From: Prevotella sp. CAG:732
GTDB taxonomy: Bacteria > Bacteroidota > Bacteroidia > Bacteroidales > Bacteroidaceae
Direction of reading: 5' to 3'
NCBI GenBank assembly: GCA_000436035.1
Contig: FR893275.1
Span: forward strand, 1 to 30,582
DNA length: 30,582 bases
Below, one piece after another: positions 1 to 8,927 of this stretch. The stretch's first letter is position 1; the number at the start of each line of letters is the position of its first letter. The notes under the pieces are model-generated. The model did no database searches and had not been told where the DNA came from. It worked only from the letters and a program-made list of their open reading frames with translations. The translations under genes and the position numbers were made by a program.

Positions 1-1
1 C

Positions 2-1888
2 CACCATTGCGGTTTCGAGGCTATCAGAAGCCACTCTACCGTGGAGCACGACTATATGCTCAACGGTTTCTTTGCTAAATCATACGCAGAGGAATTGCCT
101 AACGAGAATATGTTCGTCAGCTTTATGGTCGATCAGAAAGACGTAACCGACCAAGTGATGAACCTCGGATATGAGAAGTTGAGCGGTCAGAAGCGCAGTG
201 AACTAGTGGATTCCTTGGAGAACGCCATGACCAAGGAGGTGAAGAAGAACGACTCCACCCTCCACGTCACCGTGCAGCCATTCTATGAGGGCAACAAGTG
301 GTACGCTACTACCTATCGCGATTTCACCGACCTGCGTCTGGTTTTCACCGTACCAAAGTCTATGGGTAAGTTTGGTGGCGACACCGACAACTGGATGTGG
401 CCTCGCCAGACATGCGACTTCTCCGTATTCCGCATCTATGCCGACCCTAAGACCAATGGTCCTGCCGCCTACAGCAAGGACAATGTGCCTTATCACCCTA
501 AGCGTTGGGCGCAAGTTTCCCTGCAAGGTTACAAGGATGGCGACTATGCCATGACCATGGGTTATCCAGGCAGCACCGAGCGTTATCTCTCCAGCTATGG
601 CATCCAGATGATGCGTGATGCCGAGAACACTCCTCGTGCCCAAGTACGTGGCGTGAAGCAGGAGGTGATGCAGAAGCACATGCGTGCCGACGAGGCTGTC
701 CGCATCAAGTACGACAGCAAGTACGCCAGCTCTTCCAACTACTGGAAGAACTCCATCGGTATGAACAAGTGCATCGACTCCATCGGCATCGTCAACTTGA
801 AGCGTGAGTATGAGACTCGTCTCCGTGCTTGGCAAGACACCGCCAAGGCTGCCAATGACCTCACCCACAAGGTGGATTTCGACAAGCTCCAGAAGCTCTA
901 CAAGGAGAATACCGACATCATGTATGCCTGGACCAACTTCTCTGAGTCGTTCACTCGCCGCAGCAACATAGAGTTCTCCACTCGTGCCTTCAAACTACAG
1001 AATGGCATGGAGGTAAAGGGACCAGAGAAGAACTTGAAGAAGCAATACCACGAGTTTGACGACAACAGTGATGAATGGGATATGGCACTCGACAAGGAGG
1101 TGCTCTCCACATTGCTCAAGAACTACAAGGAGCACGTATCAACCAAGTGGTTGCCTAAGTTCTACAAGACCATCGACAGCCAGTTTGGTGGCGACTACGC
1201 TAAATATGTGGATTACCTTTGGAACAAGTCACTCCTCATGAAGAAGGGCGCCAAGTTCTACTTCAACAAGAAGGGCTATGCGAAAGACCCAGGCGTGGCA
1301 TTCGGAATGGACTTGAACGACATCTATGCCGACTTCGTGGAGGCTTTGGGTGTCAACAGCGATTCCATCGCCGAGCAAGAGAAGTATCTCTGCGCTGCCA
1401 AGCTCCGCATGGAGGAGGACATGCCTCACTATAGCGATGCCAACTTCACCATGCGCCTCAGCTACGGACAGGTAGGTGGCTTCGACCTCGGTGGCAAGCC
1501 ATCGGGCTATTACACCACTGCCGAGAGCATCGTAGAGAAGATGAAGCGAGGCGACAAGGTGCTCGACTACTATGCCGAGCCTATCATGCACGAACTTCTC
1601 TCCGAGAGCGACTTCGGCAAGTACCAGGACAAGACCACTGGCAAGATGCAGCTCTGCTTCTTGACCAACAACGACATCACGGGTGGTAACTCTGGTAGTC
1701 CAATGTTCAACGGCAAGGGTGAGTTGATTGGTCTTGCATTCGATGGCAACTGGGATAGCCTCAGCTCTGACATCAACTTCGACAAGCGCTTGGCTCGCTG
1801 CATCGGCGTGGATATTCGCTATGTGCTCTACTTGATGGATAAGTGGGGACATGCCGATCGCCTCTTAAAGGAAATCAATGCCAAGTAA
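2..1888 (+). CDS. S46 family dipeptidyl-peptidase (DPP7/DPP11 family), 5' end cut by window
   Basis: The frame is open from base 2 and begins with HHCG followed by SHSTVEHDY, the catalytic-histidine block of S46 serine peptidases, so the signal peptide and true start lie left of the window. DNWMWPRQTCDFSVFR carries the family's catalytic-Asp region, and TGGNSGSP near the C-terminus holds the nucleophile serine. These periplasmic enzymes remove dipeptides from peptide N-termini and feed amino-acid fermentation. Eighteen residues after the serine lies Gly (AFDGNW). In the characterised Porphyromonas enzymes Gly here goes with DPP7 (hydrophobic P1) and Arg with DPP11 (Asp/Glu), so DPP7-like specificity is inferred. 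The usual HTG before DFS reads QTC here. The gene ends in a strong terminator pair. Family certain; subtype moderately sure. Confidence 0.93.
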   Translation, partial: HHCGFEAIRSHSTVEHDYMLNGFFAKSYAEELPNENMFVSFMVDQKDVTDQVMNLGYEKLSGQKRSELVDSLENAMTKEVKKNDSTLHVTVQPFYEGNKWYATTYRDFTDLRLVFTVPKSMGKFGGDTDNWMWPRQTCDFSVFRIYADPKTNGPAAYSKDNVPYHPKRWAQVSLQGYKDGDYAMTMGYPGSTERYLSSYGIQMMRDAENTPRAQVRGVKQEVMQKHMRADEAVRIKYDSKYASSSNYWKNSIGMNKCIDSIGIVNLKREYETRLRAWQDTAKAANDLTHKVDFDKLQKLYKENTDIMYAWTNFSESFTRRSNIEFSTRAFKLQNGMEVKGPEKNLKKQYHEFDDNSDEWDMALDKEVLSTLLKNYKEHVSTKWLPKFYKTIDSQFGGDYAKYVDYLWNKSLLMKKGAKFYFNKKGYAKDPGVAFGMDLNDIYADFVEALGVNSDSIAEQEKYLCAAKLRMEEDMPHYSDANFTMRLSYGQVGGFDLGGKPSGYYTTAESIVEKMKRGDKVLDYYAEPIMHELLSESDFGKYQDKTTGKMQLCFLTNNDITGGNSGSPMFNGKGELIGLAFDGNWDSLSSDINFDKRLARCIGVDIRYVLYLMDKWGHADRLLKEINAK

Positions 1889-1946
1889 TGGGAGTTTGAG
1901 AAATCATCGGCAAGTCAGTCTTAAATGACTGCTTACTTATAAGAAA

Positions 1947-1991
1947 TAAAAAAGTCGGGATGCTTTCAAAAGAAAGTCCCGACTTTTTTAT
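1947..1991. terminator. Bidirectional rho-independent terminator
   Basis: AAAGTCGGGA and TCCCGACTTT form a GC-rich stem around a 16-nt A/T-rich loop (itself able to pair CTTTC with GAAAG), with an A run on the left and a T run on the right. It lies 60 bases after the S46 peptidase stop and between convergent genes, so it can work on both strands. Confidence 0.85.
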
Positions 1992-1996
1992 TTTTT

Positions 1997-2033
1997 CCTC
2001 GGGACTTTTTTCGAAAAACGTCCCGAGGTTTTT
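1997..2033. terminator. Second tandem terminator hairpin
   Basis: CCTCGGGAC pairs with GTCCCGAGG, the T6 and A5 runs inside extend the stem, and TTTTTCT follows. It starts only six bases after the previous terminator and shares its CGGGAC core, so the two look like a doubled terminator between convergent genes. Confidence 0.75.
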
Positions 2034-2126
2034 CTATATACGTCTGGAGGGAGTTTTAGCAGCCTAGTCTCCAGACCTCTGTTTCGATACCATGATATGT
2101 TCTTTTTCTATGCTATGAGTTGCCTT

Positions 2127-2342
2127 TTACCATTGTTCCCAAACATCGTAGTAATGGTGCTGCTTGGCGTAACGATTAGGGTCATCCGTTTCTGATGAAG
2201 GAGGACCAAGTGGAGTTGGCTGTGGCGAAGGAGGGTCTGGCGAAGCCGCAATCATAGATTCTTCTACTATAGAGAGTATAGAGCACGATGGCGTGATATA
2301 CTCGCCATCGCTCTTTTTGCTATTTATCATTTCTGTTGTCAT
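2127..2342 (-). CDS. Small hypothetical peptide (Bacteroidota short ITP...E...S type)
   Basis: A 71-residue product of unknown function. After a short polar N-terminus comes YITPSCSILSIVEESMIAAS and then a Pro/Ser-rich tail ending in HYYDVWEQW. Short proteins with a Y.(T/A)P stretch, a hydrophobic strand, an acidic residue and a small Ser/Ala-rich motif are common in Prevotella and Bacteroides genomes, often after genes for exported proteins. That likeness is from memory, not from a search. It begins 19 bases after the stop of the CotH-like gene on the same strand, so the two are probably cotranscribed. A strong hairpin (2286-2310) sits inside its first codons. There is no signal peptide or catalytic motif. 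Confidence 0.55.
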   Translation of the reverse strand: MTTEMINSKKSDGEYITPSCSILSIVEESMIAASPDPPSPQPTPLGPPSSETDDPNRYAKQHHYYDVWEQW

Positions 2343-2361
2343 TTAATCTGTCCTTATATCT

Positions 2362-5300
2362 TTACTTTACTACTTTCTTGCCTGCAATAACATAGATGCC
2401 TTGTGGCAAGTTCTCCACAGAAGTTCCCACCAATTGGCCGTTCATATTATAAACTCTAGTATTGGTAGAAGCCGATGGAGCATTCACGTCAATTACCTTC
2501 ACACCTGTCGTCTCCCCATCAATGGAGAAGCTGAAGTTCTTTGCAGCAGCCACCGTTCCTGCACACGTGTCTGTCAACTCGAAATAAGCACGACAAGCCT
2601 GCATTGGAATTGTAGAATTAGGAGACATGTATTGCAACTCATTGCTTGCTTTCAACACCAACTGCTGATGTCCCTTATCCAAGATTGTCGGCTGCAATGT
2701 ACCTATCAGCTTGCAATTCACATCACCTGTAGCTTGCTCTTTGGTCGTCTTCGTAGAGACCTTCACGCCCTCAAATTTCAAGGTCTTCGTGTCAATATCC
2801 TTAGATGGCATGATGAGATAAGGAGTAGCAGCCTTCATACCATTCTTCTCATTAATGTAAGCGAGATTGAATGATACAAGTCCATCACCTTCCGACTTGG
2901 TAACGCCCGTGAACTCAGCCACTTTCACATCCTCGCCAAATGCCTTCTTATAGCCTGCGGCAGAGAGTTTGAAAGGCAAGCACATCATACTCCACTCGCC
3001 CGCATGAAGTGTGCCACGATTCTCTATGGTCACATTCTTCGTCTGATTGTCATACTGGCACCAAGCGGTATGAACATAATCGTTGGTAACATCGTAGGTA
3101 AATTTCGAAGCCTCATCAGCCGTTTGAATCTTGATGGCAGGAGTTGTACCATCTGATACTCGGATGAAGGCACGAGCGCCATTCTCCGTATTACTTGTCG
3201 CCTGCGCCAAAGAAGATGCAGAAGAATAGACATCATTACTGAAGAGATAGTCGGTTGAAGTCTCTATATTATATCCTTGGAAGAGCGTACCATAAAAAGT
3301 ATGTTTGTCATCAAAGCTTACGCCTTTACCATTATATTTAGTTGCCTGATTTGCCGTCTGCGTGATGATGACATCCGTAAAGGTTGGATTGACAACATCT
3401 GAGCCTGAGAACTTCACAAGATAAGGCTCTCCTGCATAAAGCATGGTTTCTGAGACTGGGGCAAAGAGCATCGTCTTAGCATCCGTATCCATACCGACAT
3501 GATTGACAACCTCTACATCATTGCCAAAGACCGTCTTCATCTGATCCATAGATACATCGAAAGGAAGACAGAATGAGTTCCACTCGTTTGCCTTGTAGGT
3601 ACGGTTATCCACTTGAGCATCGGTTAATCGGTTCATATTCATATTGCCATTTCCGAAATCGTAGCCCTCCAAACCAGTACTCCACCACGCATTGCCTGGC
3701 TTGTAAGTTACTTTCTCTATCTTAGCATTAGCAGCCTCACAAAGTTTATTCAATAAGATCTGTACGGTCTCAAAACGAGTTTTGAGATAATCTTTCAAAG
3801 GAGTGATGGTCTCGGCATAAGTCTCGTAATTATTAGTTTCCTCACCCACCTTGCTACTACGAGGGAACTTTGTATTACTCAATTCTTCTGTCTGAGCCAC
3901 AATGGCTGCCAAGTCATCAATCTTGGCACACATTTTTTCATATAAGCCATCACTAAGAAGTTGGTCAAGTTTTGCCTTGAGCTTCTTGGTGAAGATAGGA
4001 TCCTTGAGGAGGCTCTCATTCAAGAATGTCACCAAGCTGGAACCATTTCCATTATTAGAAACCAACTTTGCAGACTGCTCGCCGCCATAATTGCCGTACG
4101 CCAAGTCTTTGTCCCATACTGGTCCATAGTGTAACTTAGCTTCATCAGCTTCCTTGTAAGCCTTCACGGTCATCCAACCATCATAGTCACCAGTCAGTTC
4201 AGTCGCAATCCAGAACTTCATAAGGGATTCCTCATCGTTGACAGAACGCCAACCAGAGTTAGCTCCGTATGCATCAGTAGCCTTCCACTGAGGAGACCAA
4301 GTCTTAGTAAACCACTCTTGGAAAGGTGCTATGAATGTTGCAACCTCTTCCGCATTGGTTTCATCTGCCGGCTCAGGGTTCTTGATATTCATCTGCAAGC
4401 CATCTTGGTTGAAACAAAGAGGTTGGTCAAGCATATCGCCTCGTCCTTGGAACTCTACCATCCAACCTGCATCCTCATCTACATTCACACGATTAGTGCC
4501 AGTTTCCACATGATCACAAATCTGATAAGTACCACGATAGTTTCCATTGATAACCAAATCGACAAACTTATAGCCTGGGCAGAAATCCAAGCCCACTTCT
4601 TTCTCCAAATGATAAGAAAGGGCATTACGAATCATGGAATGGTCGAAGACATTGGCAAGGAGTGCCCAATTTCTCTTCTTATAGCCCAAACCAAGCAAGT
4701 CGTGCTTATGTTTCTTTGGAAATTTCAGGCGATAAGCCTTCTTGCCATTGGTAGGATTAGCAGTAGAGTTACCACGCACCTTGATATCTACTTTATCTGT
4801 AAACTCGGCAAGGTGTTTGGTATCCTTATCGCTGCCATTGTCTTTCAAAGTAATAGTAGCACCCACTTGGTAAGGAGCCTCACCTGTCTGTCTATTCTTA
4901 AATAAAGCCTTATCCAAGTCTGTATCGGTACTACCTACTCCCTCAATGTCGATATAGAGCGTAGGAACATCAGTAAGCTGAAGCTTGTTCTTGATTTTGT
5001 AAGTCAAAGATGTAGGGTCATCGGCTTCGCCGGAATCGCCACCAGAGGTTTGACCTTCAAAAATAAGATTCGGCTTATCTACAGTAGAAGCATATCCATC
5101 CATAAATAAATACGCATTTACACCAATTCTTCCTGTTTGAGAATATTCCACTTCATTAGCACGAAAATCAGACAAAGAACCATCAGGATTCAGCCAAAAG
5201 AAATTGATAGAATACACATTGCTAGAATTGCGAAGCAACCAATCTCCTTTGGTAAAATAGAAACCACGAAATTTAATTTTATCATTAACGCGTATCTCAT

Positions 5301-5706
5301 GCCACGAATCATCTATTAAGGAAGCAAAGATAACACCTTGAAAGATTGGATTTTCTACTGTACTTTTCACCTTAACATAATATGGTACACCAGCCTTTAC
5401 TTCCGTTACTTTCTCAAAGTCAATATTATTACCTTCCATTGACTTGAAGGATTGAATATTATACATATCAACACCAAAAGTTGCATCTAAAATTTTTTTT
5501 GACGCATCAAAAGGCAAACATAAGCCAGTCCATTCATTCGCTGTAAAAGTTCGACCTTTTAAGGTGACATTGTTTGTCCCAGGAAATTCTGTTGAATAAT
5601 TCTTTCCCCAAGATAAAGATGTCACATCAAACTCCACATCATCGGCATACGCTCCTATTCCTCCCAAGAGCAATAGAAGCAAGAGATACATTCTTAAAGA
5701 TTTCAT
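2362..5706 (-). CDS. Secreted CotH-kinase-like protein with three CLPF repeats and C-terminal sorting-type tail
   Basis: The 1114-residue product starts with a clear signal peptide (residues 1-21, long Leu run, ending AYA). Residues about 235-640 form a CotH kinase-like domain: RGNST at 311-315, the FDHSMIRN and INGNYRGTY blocks at 354-394, and WDKDLAYGN at 531-539, where family members keep a metal-binding Asp. CotH proteins are atypical kinases; in Bacteroidota the exported forms have no settled substrate. Three copies of a module marked by EW...CLPF (63-66, 713-716, 909-912), each followed by a K..FG.D stretch, flank the kinase domain. The C-terminus VYNMNGQLV...GIYVIAGKK resembles a type IX secretion sorting domain, so cell-surface display is likely. 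A possible promoter box lies about 100 bases upstream. Confidence 0.88.
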   Translation of the reverse strand: MKSLRMYLLLLLLLGGIGAYADDVEFDVTSLSWGKNYSTEFPGTNNVTLKGRTFTANEWTGLCLPFDASKKILDATFGVDMYNIQSFKSMEGNNIDFEKVTEVKAGVPYYVKVKSTVENPIFQGVIFASLIDDSWHEIRVNDKIKFRGFYFTKGDWLLRNSSNVYSINFFWLNPDGSLSDFRANEVEYSQTGRIGVNAYLFMDGYASTVDKPNLIFEGQTSGGDSGEADDPTSLTYKIKNKLQLTDVPTLYIDIEGVGSTDTDLDKALFKNRQTGEAPYQVGATITLKDNGSDKDTKHLAEFTDKVDIKVRGNSTANPTNGKKAYRLKFPKKHKHDLLGLGYKKRNWALLANVFDHSMIRNALSYHLEKEVGLDFCPGYKFVDLVINGNYRGTYQICDHVETGTNRVNVDEDAGWMVEFQGRGDMLDQPLCFNQDGLQMNIKNPEPADETNAEEVATFIAPFQEWFTKTWSPQWKATDAYGANSGWRSVNDEESLMKFWIATELTGDYDGWMTVKAYKEADEAKLHYGPVWDKDLAYGNYGGEQSAKLVSNNGNGSSLVTFLNESLLKDPIFTKKLKAKLDQLLSDGLYEKMCAKIDDLAAIVAQTEELSNTKFPRSSKVGEETNNYETYAETITPLKDYLKTRFETVQILLNKLCEAANAKIEKVTYKPGNAWWSTGLEGYDFGNGNMNMNRLTDAQVDNRTYKANEWNSFCLPFDVSMDQMKTVFGNDVEVVNHVGMDTDAKTMLFAPVSETMLYAGEPYLVKFSGSDVVNPTFTDVIITQTANQATKYNGKGVSFDDKHTFYGTLFQGYNIETSTDYLFSNDVYSSASSLAQATSNTENGARAFIRVSDGTTPAIKIQTADEASKFTYDVTNDYVHTAWCQYDNQTKNVTIENRGTLHAGEWSMMCLPFKLSAAGYKKAFGEDVKVAEFTGVTKSEGDGLVSFNLAYINEKNGMKAATPYLIMPSKDIDTKTLKFEGVKVSTKTTKEQATGDVNCKLIGTLQPTILDKGHQQLVLKASNELQYMSPNSTIPMQACRAYFELTDTCAGTVAAAKNFSFSIDGETTGVKVIDVNAPSASTNTRVYNMNGQLVGTSVENLPQGIYVIAGKKVVK

Positions 5707-5804
5707 TTGCTTTTACTTAATATACAATTGTTAGGTTTATAATCTTGTTAATTCATTCATCATCGCAACTTAGAGTCATCATGCTCTGCATGATTCTGCA
5801 CTTG

Positions 5805-5812
5805 CAAATGTA
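5805..5812 (-). promoter_or_regulatory. Possible -7 box for the CotH-like gene
   Basis: TACATTTG on the minus strand fits the Bacteroidota -7 consensus TAnnTTTG. It would give a leader of about 95 bases before the start at 5706. No TTG/TTTG box is found at the usual 19-21 base spacing, so this is tentative. The rest of 5707-5888 is AT-rich with no other recognisable element. Confidence 0.35.
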
Positions 5813-5888
5813 CGGAAATTTCTAGACATACCGCCATTTACAAAGAGGATTTTATTAGAGGTTAACACATTTGAGACCAACCGCTTAA

Positions 5889-5942
5889 CAAAAAAAGCAC
5901 ATGCCGAAACATAACATACATGTTACATTTCGACACGTGCTT
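5889..5942 (-). terminator. Terminator after the GH2-like gene
   Basis: AAGCACATGCCGAAA and TTTCGACACGTGCTT pair with two mismatches, and a run of seven T follows on the minus strand. It lies 22 bases after the stop codon of the glycoside hydrolase at 5964. Confidence 0.8.
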
Positions 5943-5963
5943 ACCATTTATCTGATTGCAATT

Positions 5964-8783
5964 TTAGTATTGCGAGATATTATTCAGTTCCTTCAAACTA
6001 ATCTGTCGAGGCTCCTCTTTCAGCTTCTTCCTCAAATCTGCGATGGTGATTTCAGACTGTGGGGCAAACTCAGGCGAACGCATATAGCTCAATACACTCT
6101 CATAGAAAGCTCTGCCCTCAGGATATTCGGAAGCCTTCTCCAAGTCGCTCATGCAGACGAGGAGCTTGCCTGCGCCCACCTTCCACTCCATCACAAGACC
6201 GAGTTTGTGGTTGCGCTCGATGTTGTCGATGACTTGCACGATAGGCTTGTCATCCTTCGCAAAGTTGTCAAGTACCAAAGGATGAGATTCCTTGATGACA
6301 GGGAACCACTGCCAGTTGGTGTGCATCTCGGTAGGGAAATCACAGAAGATAGGATGCTTTGGATTGGTAAGGATACCCAATGTGCCAGGAGATACAGTCT
6401 TCTTGTTGTTCTCACAGATAGTCTTGAACATACGATAGTTCCAGTAATCGGTTTGGAAGAGACCGCCAACGGTATATGGAGTGGCATTGCCTGCCTGCGA
6501 AATCGTATCGACAGAAGCTACGAAGTTCTTCGAGGTCGTAGGCATCCAAAGCACCTTGGCACCCTTTTCGAGTTTCTTTGCTACCTCATCAGTCAAGTCG
6601 CTTGTTATCACGACACCTTCCTTATATATATCAAGACTCTTTTCGGTGGTATAGATCCAAAGGTCATAGGTATTGCGATGTCTTCTCGCATCATACCGTC
6701 CGTAGTCGATATCCAACGTCAAGATGACCTTTCTCGAAGGAATCTTGACATCAAGACACGTTCCATTGCCATCATTAAATCCATTGGCCATCACCTTCAT
6801 CTTATGATGGATTTCGCCGATGTCTATCAAGCCCTCTTCATCTGTGGTGATAGGAATCTCACCTTGAGCCAAAGGCGAAGGTTGATTAAAGCGGTCGATA
6901 TTCGCTCCTGCTTTTGGCGAAGCATCATCGGCAGAGTTCTCGTCCGAAGCATAATCCAACTTCCAAAGCAATTTCTTTCCCTTGAGCGATTCACCACCAT
7001 AATTGGCGATTTGCACCTTGGCATTCATCATCTCATTCTCGTCATAGCAGAAGCGATCCGTCACCAAGAGAGGCACCACAGATGAACACCACTGATGCCA
7101 CTCATTCGCCGTGGTGATTCCCTTGCTCTCCATGAAAGCATCGAGGATGCCCACGAAGGCACTGCCCTGACCAGGATAATCCTGAATATCGAGAAGTTGG
7201 AAGCCTGCCATGTTCTTGGTTCTGAGATCCATCTCAATGTCCGCCTTATAGAGTTTCACGCTCCACAAGCCCGAAGCCTTGTGGAAATCATCTGCTTGCG
7301 AAAGCATTCCGGCAGCGGCAAGGCGACGGCGGAAGATCTCGAAGTTGTAAGGATAGAGCACGCCCGTATATTTCTTGATCTCTCGGAAGTCGGGATAGGT
7401 TTGGAACTGTCCTGTCTCGTGAGAGATAATCGGGATGCCAGCAGCTCGCTTATAAGAAGTTTGCTCCACATCTTGCCTCTGCCAAGGCTGAGGAGAAGCC
7501 CACTTATCGCAAGCCTCATCGAAGTTCATCGTTGTGTTCGGACGGAAATGATTGATGATTCCTCCATCGTAAGCATCGGCGAAGGAGAAGGAGCCACGGG
7601 TATGGGTATTGTATTTACCCCATCCCTCGCCGCCTATGCGACAAGTAGTGAAGTAATCCATCCCCTCTTTCACCCCTTGGTACCCGAGATAGTAGTTGCT
7701 GCCAAAGGTATAGTATTTGTGGGGAGCTATCTCACGGAAGTCATCCACAAACTCCTTCATCTTGTCGATGCTTCCCCACAGTTCATTGCCCAAAGCCATC
7801 ATACGGAAGGAAGGATGATGCCCATATTCTCGCAAGATGTTCTCACCCTCTTGATGGAGGAATGTCATCAACGTTTCGTCCTTATCATCGAAGGAACCCC
7901 AGAAAGGAAGTTCTGGTTGTAGATAAATGCCCAAGCTGTCAGCAGCCACGAAAGCCGCCTCTGGTGGACACCAAGAATGGAAGCGCACATGATTGATGCC
8001 ATACGCCGAACAAATGCCGAGATACTTCATCCAGCCCTCCACGGTCATATCCACATGTCCCGTGAGTGGCCAAACAGCAGCATCATGCTTGCCACGAAGG
8101 AAGACAGGATGCCCATCAGCATAGAAATGAGCACCCTCGATACGGAAGTCCCTGAAGCAAGGGAGCACCTTGCCAGTATATTGTCGGGACTCACTTTGTA
8201 CCATACCAGATTTTAATTTCTGACCAGCTTTCAACTCTACCTGCTTCAGGGAAATTTCTCCGATGATTCCATTCCAGTTGGTCTGTGTATCCTCAGTATA
8301 GGCGTGGCTGGAGCCATACACTTGCTCAGGCACACCACGAGAATTATCCACCACAATATCCAACTGATGCTTGCCGGTTTTCAATTTCGGCAAGATGTAT
8401 CGCTGAGGAGTGGAGATAAAGTTGCAGGAATCCACAAGGTTTCCATCCACATACACCCAAGTCGGCTTCGTACGCTCCAAGAAAAGCTCCACCGCCGCCT
8501 TCTTCCACTGCTTCGGAATCTCGATGGTGCGAGAATAAGTCGCCTTGCCCTTATAGGCATAGAGGCGAGTGAGATGTGTGGTCTCGGTGGTATCACTAGG
8601 TGCAAATCCCAAGTGATTGGTGTCGATGGTACCAGGGAGCATGGCATGCTTCACTTCCTTGGCATCGCCAAGTGTCACGTTCCATTCTCCTGCAAGGGAT
8701 AGCGACAGAGGTGAGTCGCTTCCCTGTGCCAGCATATCAAGGCTGATGAAGCCAAGGCAAACGATTAGTATTGATTTCTTCAT
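5964..8783 (-). CDS. Secreted GH2-like glycoside hydrolase (beta-galactosidase/glucuronidase superfamily)
   Basis: A 939-residue protein with a signal peptide (1-19, ending MLAQ). Residues 25-180 form a GH2 sugar-binding jelly roll (LAGEWNV, VYVDGNLV, LDIVVDNSRG, WNGIIGEI). The TIM barrel follows from about residue 210 (GHPVFLRGKHDA), with the acid/base Glu in GNELWG (E334) and a likely nucleophile Glu in ISHETGQF (E456). It should hydrolyse beta-linked glycosides in the periplasm or at the surface; the exact substrate cannot be read. The immunoglobulin-like domain normally found between jelly roll and barrel, about 100 residues, is reduced to roughly 30 here (185-215). The last third is an extra C-terminal region. 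Expression probably starts at a TATATTTG box 46 bases upstream, beside a cluster of inverted repeats. Confidence 0.87.
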   Translation of the reverse strand: MKKSILIVCLGFISLDMLAQGSDSPLSLSLAGEWNVTLGDAKEVKHAMLPGTIDTNHLGFAPSDTTETTHLTRLYAYKGKATYSRTIEIPKQWKKAAVELFLERTKPTWVYVDGNLVDSCNFISTPQRYILPKLKTGKHQLDIVVDNSRGVPEQVYGSSHAYTEDTQTNWNGIIGEISLKQVELKAGQKLKSGMVQSESRQYTGKVLPCFRDFRIEGAHFYADGHPVFLRGKHDAAVWPLTGHVDMTVEGWMKYLGICSAYGINHVRFHSWCPPEAAFVAADSLGIYLQPELPFWGSFDDKDETLMTFLHQEGENILREYGHHPSFRMMALGNELWGSIDKMKEFVDDFREIAPHKYYTFGSNYYLGYQGVKEGMDYFTTCRIGGEGWGKYNTHTRGSFSFADAYDGGIINHFRPNTTMNFDEACDKWASPQPWQRQDVEQTSYKRAAGIPIISHETGQFQTYPDFREIKKYTGVLYPYNFEIFRRRLAAAGMLSQADDFHKASGLWSVKLYKADIEMDLRTKNMAGFQLLDIQDYPGQGSAFVGILDAFMESKGITTANEWHQWCSSVVPLLVTDRFCYDENEMMNAKVQIANYGGESLKGKKLLWKLDYASDENSADDASPKAGANIDRFNQPSPLAQGEIPITTDEEGLIDIGEIHHKMKVMANGFNDGNGTCLDVKIPSRKVILTLDIDYGRYDARRHRNTYDLWIYTTEKSLDIYKEGVVITSDLTDEVAKKLEKGAKVLWMPTTSKNFVASVDTISQAGNATPYTVGGLFQTDYWNYRMFKTICENNKKTVSPGTLGILTNPKHPIFCDFPTEMHTNWQWFPVIKESHPLVLDNFAKDDKPIVQVIDNIERNHKLGLVMEWKVGAGKLLVCMSDLEKASEYPEGRAFYESVLSYMRSPEFAPQSEITIADLRKKLKEEPRQISLKELNNISQY

Positions 8784-8828
8784 GTTTAGGTTGATAGAGA
8801 ATTACATCTGATTACTTTGTTTCGGGTG

Positions 8829-8836
8829 CAAATATA
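8829..8836 (-). promoter_or_regulatory. -7 box of the GH2-like gene
   Basis: TATATTTG on the minus strand matches TAnnTTTG exactly and lies 46 bases before the start codon at 8783. No -33 box stands at normal spacing. That position is occupied by the TTTGAAAT/ATTTCAAA repeats, which suggests a regulated promoter. Confidence 0.6.
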
Positions 8837-8845
8837 AGCAATTTA

Positions 8846-8909
8846 TTTGAAATAGAATCATTTCAAACCATTTTATTTCAAATCGATTGGTTTGAAATGA
8901 TTTTATTTC
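8846..8909. promoter_or_regulatory. Clustered TTTGAAAT/ATTTCAAA inverted repeats (putative operator)
   Basis: TTTGAAAT (8846-8853) faces ATTTCAAA (8860-8867). TTTCAAAT (8876-8883) faces TTTGAAAT (8891-8898). The whole block also folds back on itself. It fills the space between the GIY-YIG gene stop and the GH2 promoter. An operator is the likelier reading because it abuts the -7 box and no T run follows on either strand, but a terminator for the nuclease gene cannot be excluded. Confidence 0.5.
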
Positions 8910-8927
8910 ATCCTCCTACAATCTCTT

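Noticed and set aside
203..868. Open frame of 221 codons on the minus strand
   Set aside because: Antisense to the S46 peptidase catalytic region, no family likeness.
2286..2310. Plus-strand terminator at the CGATGGCG hairpin
   Set aside because: TTTTTG follows on the plus strand, but no plus-strand gene precedes it beyond the doubled terminator at 1947-2033.
5901..7085. Long open frame (394 codons) on the plus strand
   Set aside because: It lies wholly antisense to the GH2-like gene, starts inside that gene's terminator, and shows no recognisable domain; GC-rich codon choice on the other strand keeps it open.
7095..7922. Open frame of 275 codons on the plus strand
   Set aside because: Antisense to the GH2 barrel, no start signal or domain.
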